Assembly: GCF_030325625.1 (NCBI RefSeq)
Contig: NZ_JACAIS010000001.1
Span: 558,001-622,000, forward strand
Length of the DNA stretch: 64,000 bases
Origin: Sphingobacterium sp. N143
GTDB taxonomy: Bacteria > Bacteroidota > Bacteroidia > Sphingobacteriales > Sphingobacteriaceae
Direction of reading: 5' to 3'
Part shown: positions 1 to 8,994 of the stretch, in pieces
Layout: each line of letters opens with the position of its first letter
How positions within the stretch are numbered: the stretch's first letter is position 1
The notes under the pieces: generated by a model
What the model was told of the DNA's origin: nothing
Databases searched by the model: none
Seen by the model: the letters and a program-made list of their open reading frames with translations, nothing else
Made by a program: the position numbers and the translations under genes

Positions 1-1199
1 TATCGTTACAACCGCTAAGTAAAGGCTTTATTAAATTAGTGAAAACGATTGTTGGACCTATCCTTTTTGCAACTCTTGTCTATGGCATTGCTGGCCACTC
101 TGATTTAAAACAGGTGGGCCGAATGGCATGGAAATCCATGCTGTATTTTTTCTGTGCGACGACCTGCGCAATTTTTATAGGTTTGGGTGCTATCAATTTG
201 ACACGTGCAGGTGTGGGCGTTGATGTTGCCCATATGCCGCATGAAGAACTACCAGCACCGAAAGAAAGTATGGATGAGCATATCCTAAAAACGCTGCCGG
301 ATAATGTTCACCCCGTTTATAAGTTTACCTCATTTATCCGTGATCTTTTTCCTGAAAATGTCGTAAAGTCGGTTGCGGATAATCAGGTGCTTCAAATTGT
401 CGTATTTTCGGTTTTATTCGGAATAGGACTGGCAATGGTGGATGAGAAGAAGCGTAAACCTTTGGTTGACTTTACGGAAAGCATGTCCGAAACGATGTTT
501 AAGTTTACCAATATCATCATGTACTTTGCCCCAGTCGGCGTTGGTGCAGCGATGGCCTATACCGTAGGCCATCTAGGTGTTGATATCTTGAAAAACTTAT
601 TTATGCTGTTAGCAACCTTATATTTTGCCCTGTTATGCTTTTTAACTTTGGTATTGCTGCCGGTTGCACTCTATCTAAAAATTCCTGTAAGACGTTTTAT
701 CAATGCGATCAAAGAACCAGTGTCTATAGCCTTTGCGACGACAAGCTCTGATGCTGCACTCCCTAAAGCGATGAGTGCCATGGAGAAATTTGGCGTCCCG
801 CGTAAAATCGTTTCATTTGTCATCCCTACAGGATACAGCTTCAATTTGGATGGCACGTCTCTTTACCTATCCTTGGCCGCCATTTTTGTTGCCCAAGCAG
901 CAGGAATTCATCTGTCATTTGGAGAACAGCTCATGATAGCCTTTACATTGATGATCACATCCAAAGGTGTTGCTGCTGTTCCGCGTGCCTCTTTAATTAT
1001 CCTGATTGCGACCGCAGATCAATTCGGCCTGCCTACTTTTGTTGTCGCAGCAATTCTGGGAATAGATGAGCTGATGGATATGGCCCGCACTTCTGTTAAT
1101 GTTGTAGGAAATTGTTTGGCAACTGTGGTGGTAGCGAAATGGGAAGGTGAATTTGATGAAGAAGCACCTTACCGCGAAGATACAGAAGAGCTGGCTTAA
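1..1199 (+). CDS. Dicarboxylate/amino acid:cation symporter (DAACS family), 5' truncated by the window
   Basis: Inner-membrane secondary transporter that couples uptake of an acidic substrate (glutamate/aspartate or a C4-dicarboxylate) to cations. The reading frame is open to the window edge: the codons before the GTG at 39 read SLQPLSKGFIKL, a normal continuation of the family's TM2, so that GTG is an internal valine and the true start lies upstream. Visible family signatures are the serine-rich HP1 tip (FATTSSDAALP), the TM7 segment with NLDGTSLY, the HP2 segment ITSKGVAAVPRAS and the TM8 segment DELMDMARTSVNVVGN. The last residue of that segment is N where GltPh has the sodium ligand D, so the substrate cannot be assigned from motifs alone. 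It converges on the methionine importer operon. Confidence 0.9.
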   Translation, partial: SLQPLSKGFIKLVKTIVGPILFATLVYGIAGHSDLKQVGRMAWKSMLYFFCATTCAIFIGLGAINLTRAGVGVDVAHMPHEELPAPKESMDEHILKTLPDNVHPVYKFTSFIRDLFPENVVKSVADNQVLQIVVFSVLFGIGLAMVDEKKRKPLVDFTESMSETMFKFTNIIMYFAPVGVGAAMAYTVGHLGVDILKNLFMLLATLYFALLCFLTLVLLPVALYLKIPVRRFINAIKEPVSIAFATTSSDAALPKAMSAMEKFGVPRKIVSFVIPTGYSFNLDGTSLYLSLAAIFVAQAAGIHLSFGEQLMIAFTLMITSKGVAAVPRASLIILIATADQFGLPTFVVAAILGIDELMDMARTSVNVVGNCLATVVVAKWEGEFDEEAPYREDTEELA

Positions 1200-1242
1200 A
1201 ACTCAAATAATCAGTTGTGTATATACCAACTGTACCTGTAAA

Positions 1243-1282
1243 AATAAATGCTGTTTCAAATCAAATTGAAACAGCATTTATT
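1243..1282. terminator. Bidirectional intrinsic terminator between convergent genes
   Basis: A perfect 17-bp inverted repeat (1243-1259 with 1266-1282, 6-base loop) with A/T-rich flanks lies 44 bases after the symporter and 30 bases after the minus-strand SEC-C gene. It can serve both transcripts. Confidence 0.8.
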
Positions 1283-1311
1283 GTATAGGGTAGAGAACTG
1301 CTGAGTATTGT

Positions 1312-1692
1312 TCATTTGCCATCTACATAATACCAAAGGTTTCCCAGTTTTTTAAAGGTAGATTTTTCATGGTGGATCTGAACTTCCATCTCTGTATTCA
1401 GATAATGTGCCTCGAACTCCACGGTCTGAAAGGTTGTTTTTAAGATGTGGAGCTGCATCCATTTATTCTCCACTGACCATTTTCTGATGGCATTTTTGTC
1501 TTGAAATCGTCTTGTGGATGGATGGAATGTATTGTATAAAAAATCAATATTACGAACAACAAAGGCACTATAGCGAGCACGCATAAGTTGTTCGGCACCA
1601 GCTGCAGCAGCATGGGAAATATGGATTGCTTTGCAGCATGCTCCGAAAGAATTTCCCGATCCACAGGGACAATGACTAGCTGTATTTATCAT
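1312..1692 (-). CDS. SEC-C motif protein, YchJ/UPF0225-like
   Basis: A 126-aa protein whose N-terminus carries a SEC-C zinc-binding motif (CPCGSGNSFGACC, residues 8-20, pattern CxC-x8-CC), followed by an NTF2-like segment with the family's RARYSAFVVRN and NTFHPSTR motifs. This arrangement matches the YchJ family; E. coli YchJ has a second SEC-C at the C-terminus, which is absent here. The biochemical role is unknown. The gene starts only 13 bases after metQ ends, so it is probably the last cistron of the metNIQ operon. A functional tie to methionine uptake is not established. Confidence 0.8.
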   Translation of the reverse strand: MINTASHCPCGSGNSFGACCKAIHISHAAAAGAEQLMRARYSAFVVRNIDFLYNTFHPSTRRFQDKNAIRKWSVENKWMQLHILKTTFQTVEFEAHYLNTEMEVQIHHEKSTFKKLGNLWYYVDGK

Positions 1693-1705
1693 ATGAATTG
1701 ATCAA

Positions 1706-2518
1706 TTACCAGCCTTTGATGGCCCCGTTCTTAAATACCTTTTTAGCAGTTGCTTCTACTTCCGGTGATTGATATGCTTGAATAAATTGTAGGACCTTTT
1801 CATCATTTTTATTGTCCGAACGAGCCACGATAAGGTTGACATAGGGTGATTCTTTATCTTCGGTAAATAAGCCTTGTTTTTCGGGGTCTAAGCCAGCCTG
1901 AGAAGCAAAGCTGTTATTGATGATTGCAATAGCAACCTGCGGGTCGTCAAGGACACGTGGTAGCTGTGGAGCTTCCATTTCAATGATTTTTATTTGTTTG
2001 GGGTTGCTGACGATATCAGTCACTTTAGGCTGTATGCCTACATTTTCTTTTAAGCCAATAATTCCTTCTCGTTGGAGCAGTAATAAAGCACGGCCACCAT
2101 TGGTAGGGTCGTTTGGAATCGCAATACTGGCACCGGGCTGTAATTCAGTAATCGTTTTGATTTTTTTTGAATAGGCGACGATCGGAAATACGAATGTATT
2201 TCCAACGATGGTCAATTTGGTGAAACCACGTTGTTTTGATTGTTCTTGTAAATAGGGCTGATGTTGAAATACATTAATATCAATATCGCCCTGGTTTAGG
2301 GCTTCATTGGGGACAACGTAATCATTGAACGAGACAAGCTCTACATCCAGATTGAACTTTTCTTTTGCGACTTTCTTAGCTGTTTCTGCCAGCTCCTTTT
2401 CAGGACCAGTTACAACACCGACTTTGAGGACACTTTCTTTTTTTGCCTTGTTATTGCAAGAAACAACAGTCATCAGACTCAAGGCTAAGATTGCAAATGC
2501 AGCGTTCAATTTTTTCAT
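1706..2518 (-). CDS. metQ: Methionine ABC transporter, substrate-binding lipoprotein
   Basis: NlpA/MetQ-family periplasmic binding protein that delivers D/L-methionine to MetNI. The chosen ATG at 2518 gives a clean lipoprotein signal (MKKLNAAFAILALS... then VVSC, lipid cysteine at residue 21); the in-frame TTG at 2527 would add three residues and is not preferred. The body contains NlpA-type segments such as KVGVVTGPEKELAE, NVFQHQPYL and IAIPNDPTNGGRALLLLQ. It is the third gene of metN-metI-metQ, 15 bases after metI. Close analogues can be misannotated for other amino acids, but the operon context supports methionine. Confidence 0.92.
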   Translation of the reverse strand: MKKLNAAFAILALSLMTVVSCNNKAKKESVLKVGVVTGPEKELAETAKKVAKEKFNLDVELVSFNDYVVPNEALNQGDIDINVFQHQPYLQEQSKQRGFTKLTIVGNTFVFPIVAYSKKIKTITELQPGASIAIPNDPTNGGRALLLLQREGIIGLKENVGIQPKVTDIVSNPKQIKIIEMEAPQLPRVLDDPQVAIAIINNSFASQAGLDPEKQGLFTEDKESPYVNLIVARSDNKNDEKVLQFIQAYQSPEVEATAKKVFKNGAIKGW

Positions 2519-2533
2519 ATGATACAATTAATG

Positions 2534-3187
2534 TTAACGATGGTTTACTTTTTTTGATATGTAATCTCCTGTATATTGTAATAAGAATACGATTAAAATT
2601 AATAAAATTAGCACAGAATTCATGATAAAGGTATCATAACCCACATAACCATATTGATAACCAATCTGTCCCAGTCCGCCAGCACCTACAGCTCCTCCCA
2701 TAGCGGAATAACCCACGAGTGTAATCAAGGTTATTGTCGCATTGTTGACCAGAGAAGGTAATGCCTCTGGGAGCAATACTTTAAAAATAACCTGCTGGGT
2801 AGATGCGCCCATTGCCCTTGCGGCTTCAATCAAACCATTAGGAATTTCCAATAAACTATTTTCTACCAACCGTGCGATAAAAGGGGCTGCACCAATGCTC
2901 AAGGGCACCATGGCGGCAGACATACCTATGGATGTGCCAACAATGTTACGTGTGAATGGAATCATCCATACAATAAGAATAATGAATGGAATAGACCTGA
3001 ACACATTCACTATGAGCGAAACAATCTGATGCATGCTTTTGTTTTCCAGCAGCTGGTGTTTTCTGGTCAGGAATAAGTAAATGCCAAGAGGAAGTCCGAT
3101 GAGAAAACCAAAGAAACCAGATAGAAAAGTCATCATTAACGTTTCAAGCGTTCCTGAAAGAAGCAAATTAAATACCTGATCAGACAT
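2534..3187 (-). CDS. metI: Methionine ABC transporter permease
   Basis: A 217-aa inner-membrane permease with about five hydrophobic segments. The cytoplasmic EAA loop that contacts the ATPase is visible as EAARAMGASTQQ, followed by LLPEALPSLVNNATIT. It forms the channel with MetN and receives substrate from MetQ. Its start overlaps the end of metN by 8 bases, a sign of translational coupling. Confidence 0.93.
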   Translation of the reverse strand: MSDQVFNLLLSGTLETLMMTFLSGFFGFLIGLPLGIYLFLTRKHQLLENKSMHQIVSLIVNVFRSIPFIILIVWMIPFTRNIVGTSIGMSAAMVPLSIGAAPFIARLVENSLLEIPNGLIEAARAMGASTQQVIFKVLLPEALPSLVNNATITLITLVGYSAMGGAVGAGGLGQIGYQYGYVGYDTFIMNSVLILLILIVFLLQYTGDYISKKVNHR

Positions 3188-4199
3188 AACCTAATATTTT
3201 AGTTTGAGCATGCTTTTCCCTGAGATAGGAGAGGCTACTGTTGATATTTTCTTTTTCACCAGATAATTCGGCGAGTATAACACCAAATTTCATTTCACCC
3301 ACATAATCGATCTGGGCACTTATGATATTCGTTTTAACTTGATACTGATGTTCCAGTTGCTGGATAAAGGGGATTGATTCTTCGTTTGAAGTCAGAAAGA
3401 TCTCTACCAGTGGATTTCCACTTTCCTTTAGGCGTTCCTGAAAATTTAACGGGATATCAACCTGCAAAGATGACTGGATAAAATGTTGAGTGGTTGTTTC
3501 CCGTGGGTTGGCAAAGATGGTTTCCACAGGACCTGTTTCAATAAGTTTGCCCTGATCCAATACGGCGACTTGATCACAGATACTTTTGATGACATCCATT
3601 TCATGTGTGATCAGTAAAATGGTTAGATCAAGATGCTTATTAATTTTTTTCAGCAGCTTAAGGATAGACTTTGTTGTGGCGGGATCTAATGCACTGGTGG
3701 CTTCATCACACAGCAAAATCGCAGGATCATTTGCCAAAGCACGTGCGATGGCTACCCGTTGTTTTTGACCACCAGATAAATTGGCGGGATAACTTTTGGC
3801 TTTATCTGCCAGCCCAACCAGATTTAAGAGCTCGGTAACTTTTTGCTGGATAAATTCTTTTGATTTTCCTTCCAGTTCCAAGGGAAAAGAAATGTTCTCG
3901 GAGACTGTTCGGGAGGACAATAGATTGAAGTGCTGAAATATCATTCCAATTTTTCTCCGTTTCAGCATTAAGTCCTTTGATGACATGGACATCAAGTCGT
4001 CATTTTCAATGATCACTTGACCTGTATCTGGCCTTTCCAGTAAATTGACACAGCGGATCAATGTACTTTTTCCGGCACCAGAAGCCCCAATGACACCAAA
4101 AATCTCTCCTTTGGCAATAGCCAATGAGAGATTTTTTAAGGCTTCAATCCGATGGGATTTGACCTTGAATGATTTGGATATGTTGTTGAGTTGAATCAT
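3180..4199 (-). CDS. metN: Methionine ABC transporter ATP-binding protein
   Basis: A 339-aa ABC ATPase. Walker A is GASGAGKS at residues 38-45, the Q-loop is IGMIFQHFNLL, the signature is LSGGQKQRVAIARAL and Walker B is ILLCDEATSALD. The C-terminal ~85 residues form a NIL (ferredoxin-like) regulatory domain, which in E. coli MetN binds methionine and causes trans-inhibition. It is the first gene of metNIQ. The 200 bases upstream (4200-4400) contain no SAM riboswitch that I can recognise; only a weak -7 match (TGCATTTG on the minus strand near 4259-4266) is present. Confidence 0.95.
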   Translation of the reverse strand: MIQLNNISKSFKVKSHRIEALKNLSLAIAKGEIFGVIGASGAGKSTLIRCVNLLERPDTGQVIIENDDLMSMSSKDLMLKRRKIGMIFQHFNLLSSRTVSENISFPLELEGKSKEFIQQKVTELLNLVGLADKAKSYPANLSGGQKQRVAIARALANDPAILLCDEATSALDPATTKSILKLLKKINKHLDLTILLITHEMDVIKSICDQVAVLDQGKLIETGPVETIFANPRETTTQHFIQSSLQVDIPLNFQERLKESGNPLVEIFLTSNEESIPFIQQLEHQYQVKTNIISAQIDYVGEMKFGVILAELSGEKENINSSLSYLREKHAQTKILGYV

Positions 4200-4400
4200 G
4201 AACCCTATTGGGATTTACCTATTTATTTAACACTAGCGGATGTCACTATAAATGTACACAAATGCAGTTGATAAAATACAATGAAATGACAAAAAAATGA
4301 CTAAGCAGTAGCCGGTTTTAATCATTGATTGCGGAGCTGCATCATCTTTATGTAGGTATTTTTGAAGGCCTACAGAAAGACAGGGACAAAGAACAGCATA

Positions 4401-5261
4401 TTATGATTGCGGGTGGGCCGATACGATATGTTTTCCGGAACCCAGTCCTTCTATGCCATATTCAATGATATCACCGTCTCGGAGAAACCGTTGCGGCGAT
4501 TTACCCATACCGGATCCAGCTGGTGATCCTGTTGAAATAATATCACCCGGAAGTAATGACATGAATTGGCTTAAATACGAAATTAGTTTGGGAACCTTGT
4601 AGATAAAATCCCGTGTATTGCCATCCTGCATGATATTACCATTTAATTTTAGCCAGATTTTTAAATTATCCACATCTTGAATTTCGTCTTTTGTGGCAAT
4701 GAATGGACCTATTGGAGCAAAGGTATCACATCCTTTTCCCTTATCCCAGGTGCCACCTCTTTCAATCTGAAATTCCCGTTCGGTAACATCGTTGTGCAGG
4801 ACATAACCAAAGACATGGTCCAATGCTTCTTCCTCACTGACATAAGAAGCCTTTTTGCCGATAACAATTGCCAGTTCGGTTTCCCAGTCAGATTTAACAG
4901 AATTTTTTGGTAAGGTAATACCATCAAAAGGACCGTTAAATGCGGAAACGGATTTCATAAAAACAATGGGTTCAGCGGCTTGCTGTAATTTGGTTTCTTT
5001 CACATGATCGTCAAAATTGAGTCCCACGCACAGAATCTTGGAAGGTGTTTCCAATGGTGTGCCGATACGTTCATTGGAAGATATTTCCATTAGGTGTTCT
5101 TTATTCTCTTGAACATAGGCCTGGAGTCTTTCCAAATTTGCCATATCTGCAAAAAAATCGCCGTTATATTGAAAGTTTCCTGCTGAAACATCGTATTTCT
5201 TTTCATTTAAAATGACTCCCGCTTTTTCGGAGCCCTTTGCGCCATATCTAAAAATCTTCAT
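4401..5261 (-). CDS. Fumarylacetoacetate hydrolase (FAH) family protein
   Basis: A 286-aa FAH-fold enzyme of the group that hydrates, decarboxylates or cleaves 2-oxo-acids and acylpyruvates in the cytosol with a divalent metal. Family motifs are LCVGLNFDDHVKET, PIVFMKSVSAFNGP, DWETELAIVIGKKA, LHNDVTEREFQIERGG and the C-terminal LLPGDIISTGSPAGSG. The metal-binding E-x-E triad is represented by E in WETELA and D in HNDVTER. The start at 5261 (MKIFRYG) is preferred over an upstream in-frame start because a -7 promoter match lies between them. It follows the TIGR01777 gene by 58 bases. The exact substrate cannot be named. Confidence 0.85.
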   Translation of the reverse strand: MKIFRYGAKGSEKAGVILNEKKYDVSAGNFQYNGDFFADMANLERLQAYVQENKEHLMEISSNERIGTPLETPSKILCVGLNFDDHVKETKLQQAAEPIVFMKSVSAFNGPFDGITLPKNSVKSDWETELAIVIGKKASYVSEEEALDHVFGYVLHNDVTEREFQIERGGTWDKGKGCDTFAPIGPFIATKDEIQDVDNLKIWLKLNGNIMQDGNTRDFIYKVPKLISYLSQFMSLLPGDIISTGSPAGSGMGKSPQRFLRDGDIIEYGIEGLGSGKHIVSAHPQS

Positions 5262-5267
5262 AGGGCG

Positions 5268-5275
5268 CAAATATA
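5268..5275 (-). promoter_or_regulatory. -7 promoter element (TAnnTTTG) for the FAH-family gene
   Basis: The minus strand reads TATATTTG, a full match to the Bacteroidota -7 consensus, seven bases before the ATG at 5261. Such a short distance would give a very short or absent leader. No clear -33 element is seen. Confidence 0.4.
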
Positions 5276-5319
5276 CGGATTTTGCCCTGAAATGGGGTGA
5301 AATTAACCGGAATAAACAA

Positions 5320-6252
5320 TTAACCAATGTGTAAATTATCTATACAATTATTGTCCAGAACAGGATACTTGAATGGGAAGTTTTCCTGGACAATTTTTTT
5401 ATTGCTTACCCAAGTACCTTGTAGTACCATTTCTTGTCCTTTCTTTCCTAGCAAGAGCTTTATAAGAACCTCGGGGATTGGAAATGGTAGGTATAGTAGC
5501 CCGTATCTTCTTTTTGCAAAACGTTTGGTAAACTGAGCGATTGGCATCGGATCAGAAGCACAGGCATTATAAAGTCCAGAGACTGTATTGTTCTGCATAG
5601 CAAACAAAAACATACGACAAAGGTCATCGATGTGAATCCAGCTCAGCATCTGCTTACCAGACCCAAAAATCGGATTTAATCTAAAACGGAGTAAACGATT
5701 GACCTCTTTGAGCAAGCCCTGATCTTTGCTGATCACAACGCCGAAACGAAAAACAACCAGCCTTGTTCCCAGTGTTTCAATGGGTTTGACGCTGGCCTCC
5801 CAGAGGTTACATACCCATGATAGGAAGTTGCCGCCCTGCGGATCACCTTCTTCAAAAGGCTTTTTTTTGTAGCTGTCGTCGGCTCCATACCAACCAATCG
5901 CTGATGCTGAAAGTACAGCTTTGACCTGATTGGGAATTTGTTTTAATGCCTGATAGATCAGTTGGCCACTTTCTACACGGCTCGAAATGATTTCTTGTTG
6001 GTAGGATTTTGTCCAGCGTGATGCATTGAGATTGGCTCCGGCCAAATTGATGATATAATCAGCTTCCTGAATTGATTTGGAATCTATGATCTGCTTTTTA
6101 GGATCCCATTGGACATAACGGACATGGGATTGAGGCGGATGAGCATTTGGATTTCTGGTGAAGATAATAACCTCATAGAAATTGGCGACCAATAATTTCG
6201 TCAAATGAAGGCCTATTGCACCTGTTCCACCTGTGATGATTACTTTTTCCAT
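5320..6252 (-). CDS. TIGR01777-family NAD(P)-dependent epimerase-like protein
   Basis: A 310-aa extended short-chain dehydrogenase fold protein. The nucleotide-binding glycine motif is at the N-terminus (TGGTGAIGLHL), followed by YIINLAGANLNASRW and a LSASAIGWYG segment in the place of the catalytic tyrosine region. The C-terminus matches the DUF1731 tail (PEVLIKLLLGKKGQEMVLQG). Related proteins include E. coli YfcH. Their substrate is unknown. It is transcribed with or ahead of the FAH gene. Confidence 0.85.
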   Translation of the reverse strand: MEKVIITGGTGAIGLHLTKLLVANFYEVIIFTRNPNAHPPQSHVRYVQWDPKKQIIDSKSIQEADYIINLAGANLNASRWTKSYQQEIISSRVESGQLIYQALKQIPNQVKAVLSASAIGWYGADDSYKKKPFEEGDPQGGNFLSWVCNLWEASVKPIETLGTRLVVFRFGVVISKDQGLLKEVNRLLRFRLNPIFGSGKQMLSWIHIDDLCRMFLFAMQNNTVSGLYNACASDPMPIAQFTKRFAKRRYGLLYLPFPIPEVLIKLLLGKKGQEMVLQGTWVSNKKIVQENFPFKYPVLDNNCIDNLHIG

Positions 6253-6294
6253 GAATTTAATTTCCTATGATTAGTCCTGATATCTATTTATTTC

Positions 6295-6525
6295 GTGTTA
6301 TCGTTTGATCTTGGTCATGCTTTGCTGATGCTAGCCCTAATATACTGTTTTGGATCAATAATAGCAGCTTTAATTTTATGGATCAATACGGATGACCTTC
6401 CTAATTTGATCCCTTCGAATGTTTTATTGGGAATCACGGGATATTCGATTGGAAAAGATAAGCCCAGGGATAGAAGCAGGGGAGCGTGTGATTCTCCCGC
6501 TGCTTTTATCGGTCTGTATATTTAA
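6295..6525 (+). CDS. Doubtful small membrane ORF
   Basis: An open frame of 76 codons with only a GTG start available (the frame is open from 6271 without any ATG). Residues 1-30 form one strong hydrophobic helix, then a hydrophilic tail SIGKDKPRDRSRG. The last third overlaps an imperfect hairpin (6474-6484 with 6494-6505) followed by TTTT, which looks more like a terminator than coding sequence. It could be a small membrane protein, a decayed remnant or noise. No family was recognised. Apart from this the 317-base gap 6253-6569 holds nothing else I can identify. Confidence 0.2.
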   Translation: MLSFDLGHALLMLALIYCFGSIIAALILWINTDDLPNLIPSNVLLGITGYSIGKDKPRDRSRGACDSPAAFIGLYI

Positions 6526-6569
6526 AACAGTACTTACTAGATTACACATCCGATAAGTGTCAATCTTGG

Positions 6570-8939
6570 TCAAAATTTAAAACTTGACAAGAAACCGGGC
6601 TTTTTCCATGTACTTTTGTATTCATCCGCAAGTGCTGAATGATCGGAATAGGCTAAGACTTCATTCAGGATATGATGTGCTTTTTTGAGGTTACCTGTTT
6701 TGTAGTTGACCAATGCTTCGGCAAGTTTTACGGACTCACAATCATCATCATAGCTCCATTCATTTTGCGCGTAGATATCGTTGAAAATGGTCAGGTACGC
6801 ATTGACTTTCTGTATATTTTCTTGTTCTGCAAATAGTAAAATGCCAAACTTAACCCACAGTACGTAATCATCGGGATCCATTACCGTCCCTACCCAACTG
6901 TCATATTGCTGGAATACTTCCGTTCCTGCTTTATGTTCACCAAGGAAGTAATAGCTTTTGATCACGAGGTATAAGGTTTTGGCTTTATCAAAATCGTCAA
7001 TAATAAATGCTTTCTTATTTATGAGATACCTTTGAGCCGCCTCGTTGATGGCTTTATAAGCAGACTTTTCATTATAGAGCTGCATTAATACGTATTGGGG
7101 TTGGGCTTCACGACTATATTTTTGTGCCATATCTTCATAATAACCAATGCGTTCATCAAGGCCATGCTCTTCCAGTATCTGATAAATTATATTTTCTACC
7201 ACATTTTTTGAGGCTTCAAAATCTCGATAATGATAGTCATCCAAATTGGGATGATTGATATAGAACTGGTAAAGCTGCTCCAACAGATGTTGAGCTTCTG
7301 CCTGAATATCTTCAGAAAGCCCCAAATGATAATTGGCATTGAGCTGCTGCACAAACATCTGGTAGCCACTCGGGAATGAAGGACTGCTGTGGTCTTCAGA
7401 TAATTGGTCTTCCTCCATGTGCTCTTCTGCTAGCTCTTCTAAACTGATGGGATAGGTATTCAGATATTGCTGAACAACATCTTTTAAACGCTCGTAATCT
7501 TCCAGTGCTAATAATGCATAGAAACGGGTGTAATGTAACTCTTCAAAATCGGAATAGTTTAACCCTTCGGTGGCGATTTCATAACTAAGTTCAAATTGAT
7601 CGGTGGTTTTTAAGGCAATCGCGAAGTTATTGCAGTTCATCGCACGGTTGTGACTACCTCCAAAATAATCACTTTCATATTTCCCTTGCTCAAAGTATTG
7701 TTTGAAAGCTTCATGGGCCTGACGGTAGAGCTCGAGATATAAATGGCTCAATGCCAACCTATCTGTTGAAGGAAGATCATCCAATGTATCGATAAAATCG
7801 TGTAAGTTAACCCCTTCATTATAAAGCTCGCGGGGCAAGTCATCAAATTGTGGAACTTCCGTATATATTTCACCGGAGACCAGATAGGTGCATTCCACCA
7901 AGCGCCGCCATAGTGTTGCGTTCCATTTTCTTTCTCCTGCCTGTTGTAGATAGGGGATGGCAGCAGCATACTGTTCATCATCGTATAGATAGGCCGCTGC
8001 AAAATGGTAGCCAACAAAGGAATCCGGATATTGATCAATCAATTTTAAGGCATGCAGATAATAATAATCAAATGGTATCCCAATATCCTCGGAATAATTT
8101 CGCTCAATAATGAGTTGATAATAGAATACGGCTGAGTTTTCGTAACCATCTGCGATAAGATCCTCAAAACGCCCATGCCATTTAACCAATTCTTTATGGA
8201 TATGGGCAGCAGAATTTTCTCCTTTAATTAATTTGGATAATATCTTTAAGGACAGGTCAATATTGTTGCTTTCATAAGCAATTTCGGCTAGGTCAACATA
8301 GTTCATTTCATCGCTGCTGATGAAACGGTCAAATTGATCGCGGATCAGTTTGGACAATGTTGGCCCATCTACTTGTTTGGTACGATCCAGTAGGTAGACT
8401 CTTTTCATCCAGAATATGGAGAAATTGTGGTCATAAGTTTCGCGGTCCGCTCTAAAAGCCTCGTTAAAATAATTGATTCCATTTTCTAGAGCCATTAATA
8501 AGGATGGTTCATCTTGGAGACTTTCATGAATTTTAACCAAAAAATTGTACCCGTATGCCGTCATTTCCGGAATTGAGATTAATTTTTGGGCATAACCGAT
8601 GAATACATCTTTGTTGTTGGAATCGATATGTTGCCTGGGGCGGTTGATCTGTGCCAGTACGGACTGATTGCTGAGCACATAATCTAAAATATGGTATAGC
8701 GTCGTCTCGTTATCTGGGTCTACCTCCAATGCTTTTTGGAAATAAGGAATCATTTTTTCTTGAATGATGTCGAAGATAGCTTCATGGCCTTCATAAAATA
8801 CCTGGTCGTGATAGGCGATGGCTAAATGGGTCCACAATACAGCGTCTTGATCGTTTTCTTTTAACTGGTTTTCTCCTGCTATAATGAACATGTCCAATTC
8901 ACCGCTATAGAACAAATCATAAATATTTCTTTCTTCCAT
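6570..8939 (-). CDS. Large TPR-repeat protein of unknown function
   Basis: A 789-aa acidic protein without signal peptide or membrane segment. Repeated helix-turn-helix units with TPR spacing are visible along the length: WTHLAIAYHDQ, YFQKALEVDPDNETTLYHI, FVGYHFAAAYLYDD followed by AIPYLQQAGE, and CNNFAIALKTTDQFELSYEI. These make a scaffold for protein contacts in the cytosol, but no catalytic domain is seen. The SH3-like exported protein gene lies 55 bases upstream on the same strand, so the two may share a transcript. I do not recognise a named family. Confidence 0.8.
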   Translation of the reverse strand: MEERNIYDLFYSGELDMFIIAGENQLKENDQDAVLWTHLAIAYHDQVFYEGHEAIFDIIQEKMIPYFQKALEVDPDNETTLYHILDYVLSNQSVLAQINRPRQHIDSNNKDVFIGYAQKLISIPEMTAYGYNFLVKIHESLQDEPSLLMALENGINYFNEAFRADRETYDHNFSIFWMKRVYLLDRTKQVDGPTLSKLIRDQFDRFISSDEMNYVDLAEIAYESNNIDLSLKILSKLIKGENSAAHIHKELVKWHGRFEDLIADGYENSAVFYYQLIIERNYSEDIGIPFDYYYLHALKLIDQYPDSFVGYHFAAAYLYDDEQYAAAIPYLQQAGERKWNATLWRRLVECTYLVSGEIYTEVPQFDDLPRELYNEGVNLHDFIDTLDDLPSTDRLALSHLYLELYRQAHEAFKQYFEQGKYESDYFGGSHNRAMNCNNFAIALKTTDQFELSYEIATEGLNYSDFEELHYTRFYALLALEDYERLKDVVQQYLNTYPISLEELAEEHMEEDQLSEDHSSPSFPSGYQMFVQQLNANYHLGLSEDIQAEAQHLLEQLYQFYINHPNLDDYHYRDFEASKNVVENIIYQILEEHGLDERIGYYEDMAQKYSREAQPQYVLMQLYNEKSAYKAINEAAQRYLINKKAFIIDDFDKAKTLYLVIKSYYFLGEHKAGTEVFQQYDSWVGTVMDPDDYVLWVKFGILLFAEQENIQKVNAYLTIFNDIYAQNEWSYDDDCESVKLAEALVNYKTGNLKKAHHILNEVLAYSDHSALADEYKSTWKKPGFLSSFKF

Positions 8940-8994
8940 CTGTTATTTGTTGCTTTTTGTTTTTTCTTTTTGATATGAAAATTTTGGGGCAATA

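Noticed and set aside
39..41. GTG as start of the first transporter gene
   Set aside because: The frame is open upstream with family-consistent residues, so this valine is internal.
4200..4400. SAM riboswitch upstream of metN
   Set aside because: No SAM-type pairing pattern or terminator could be recognised in the leader by eye.
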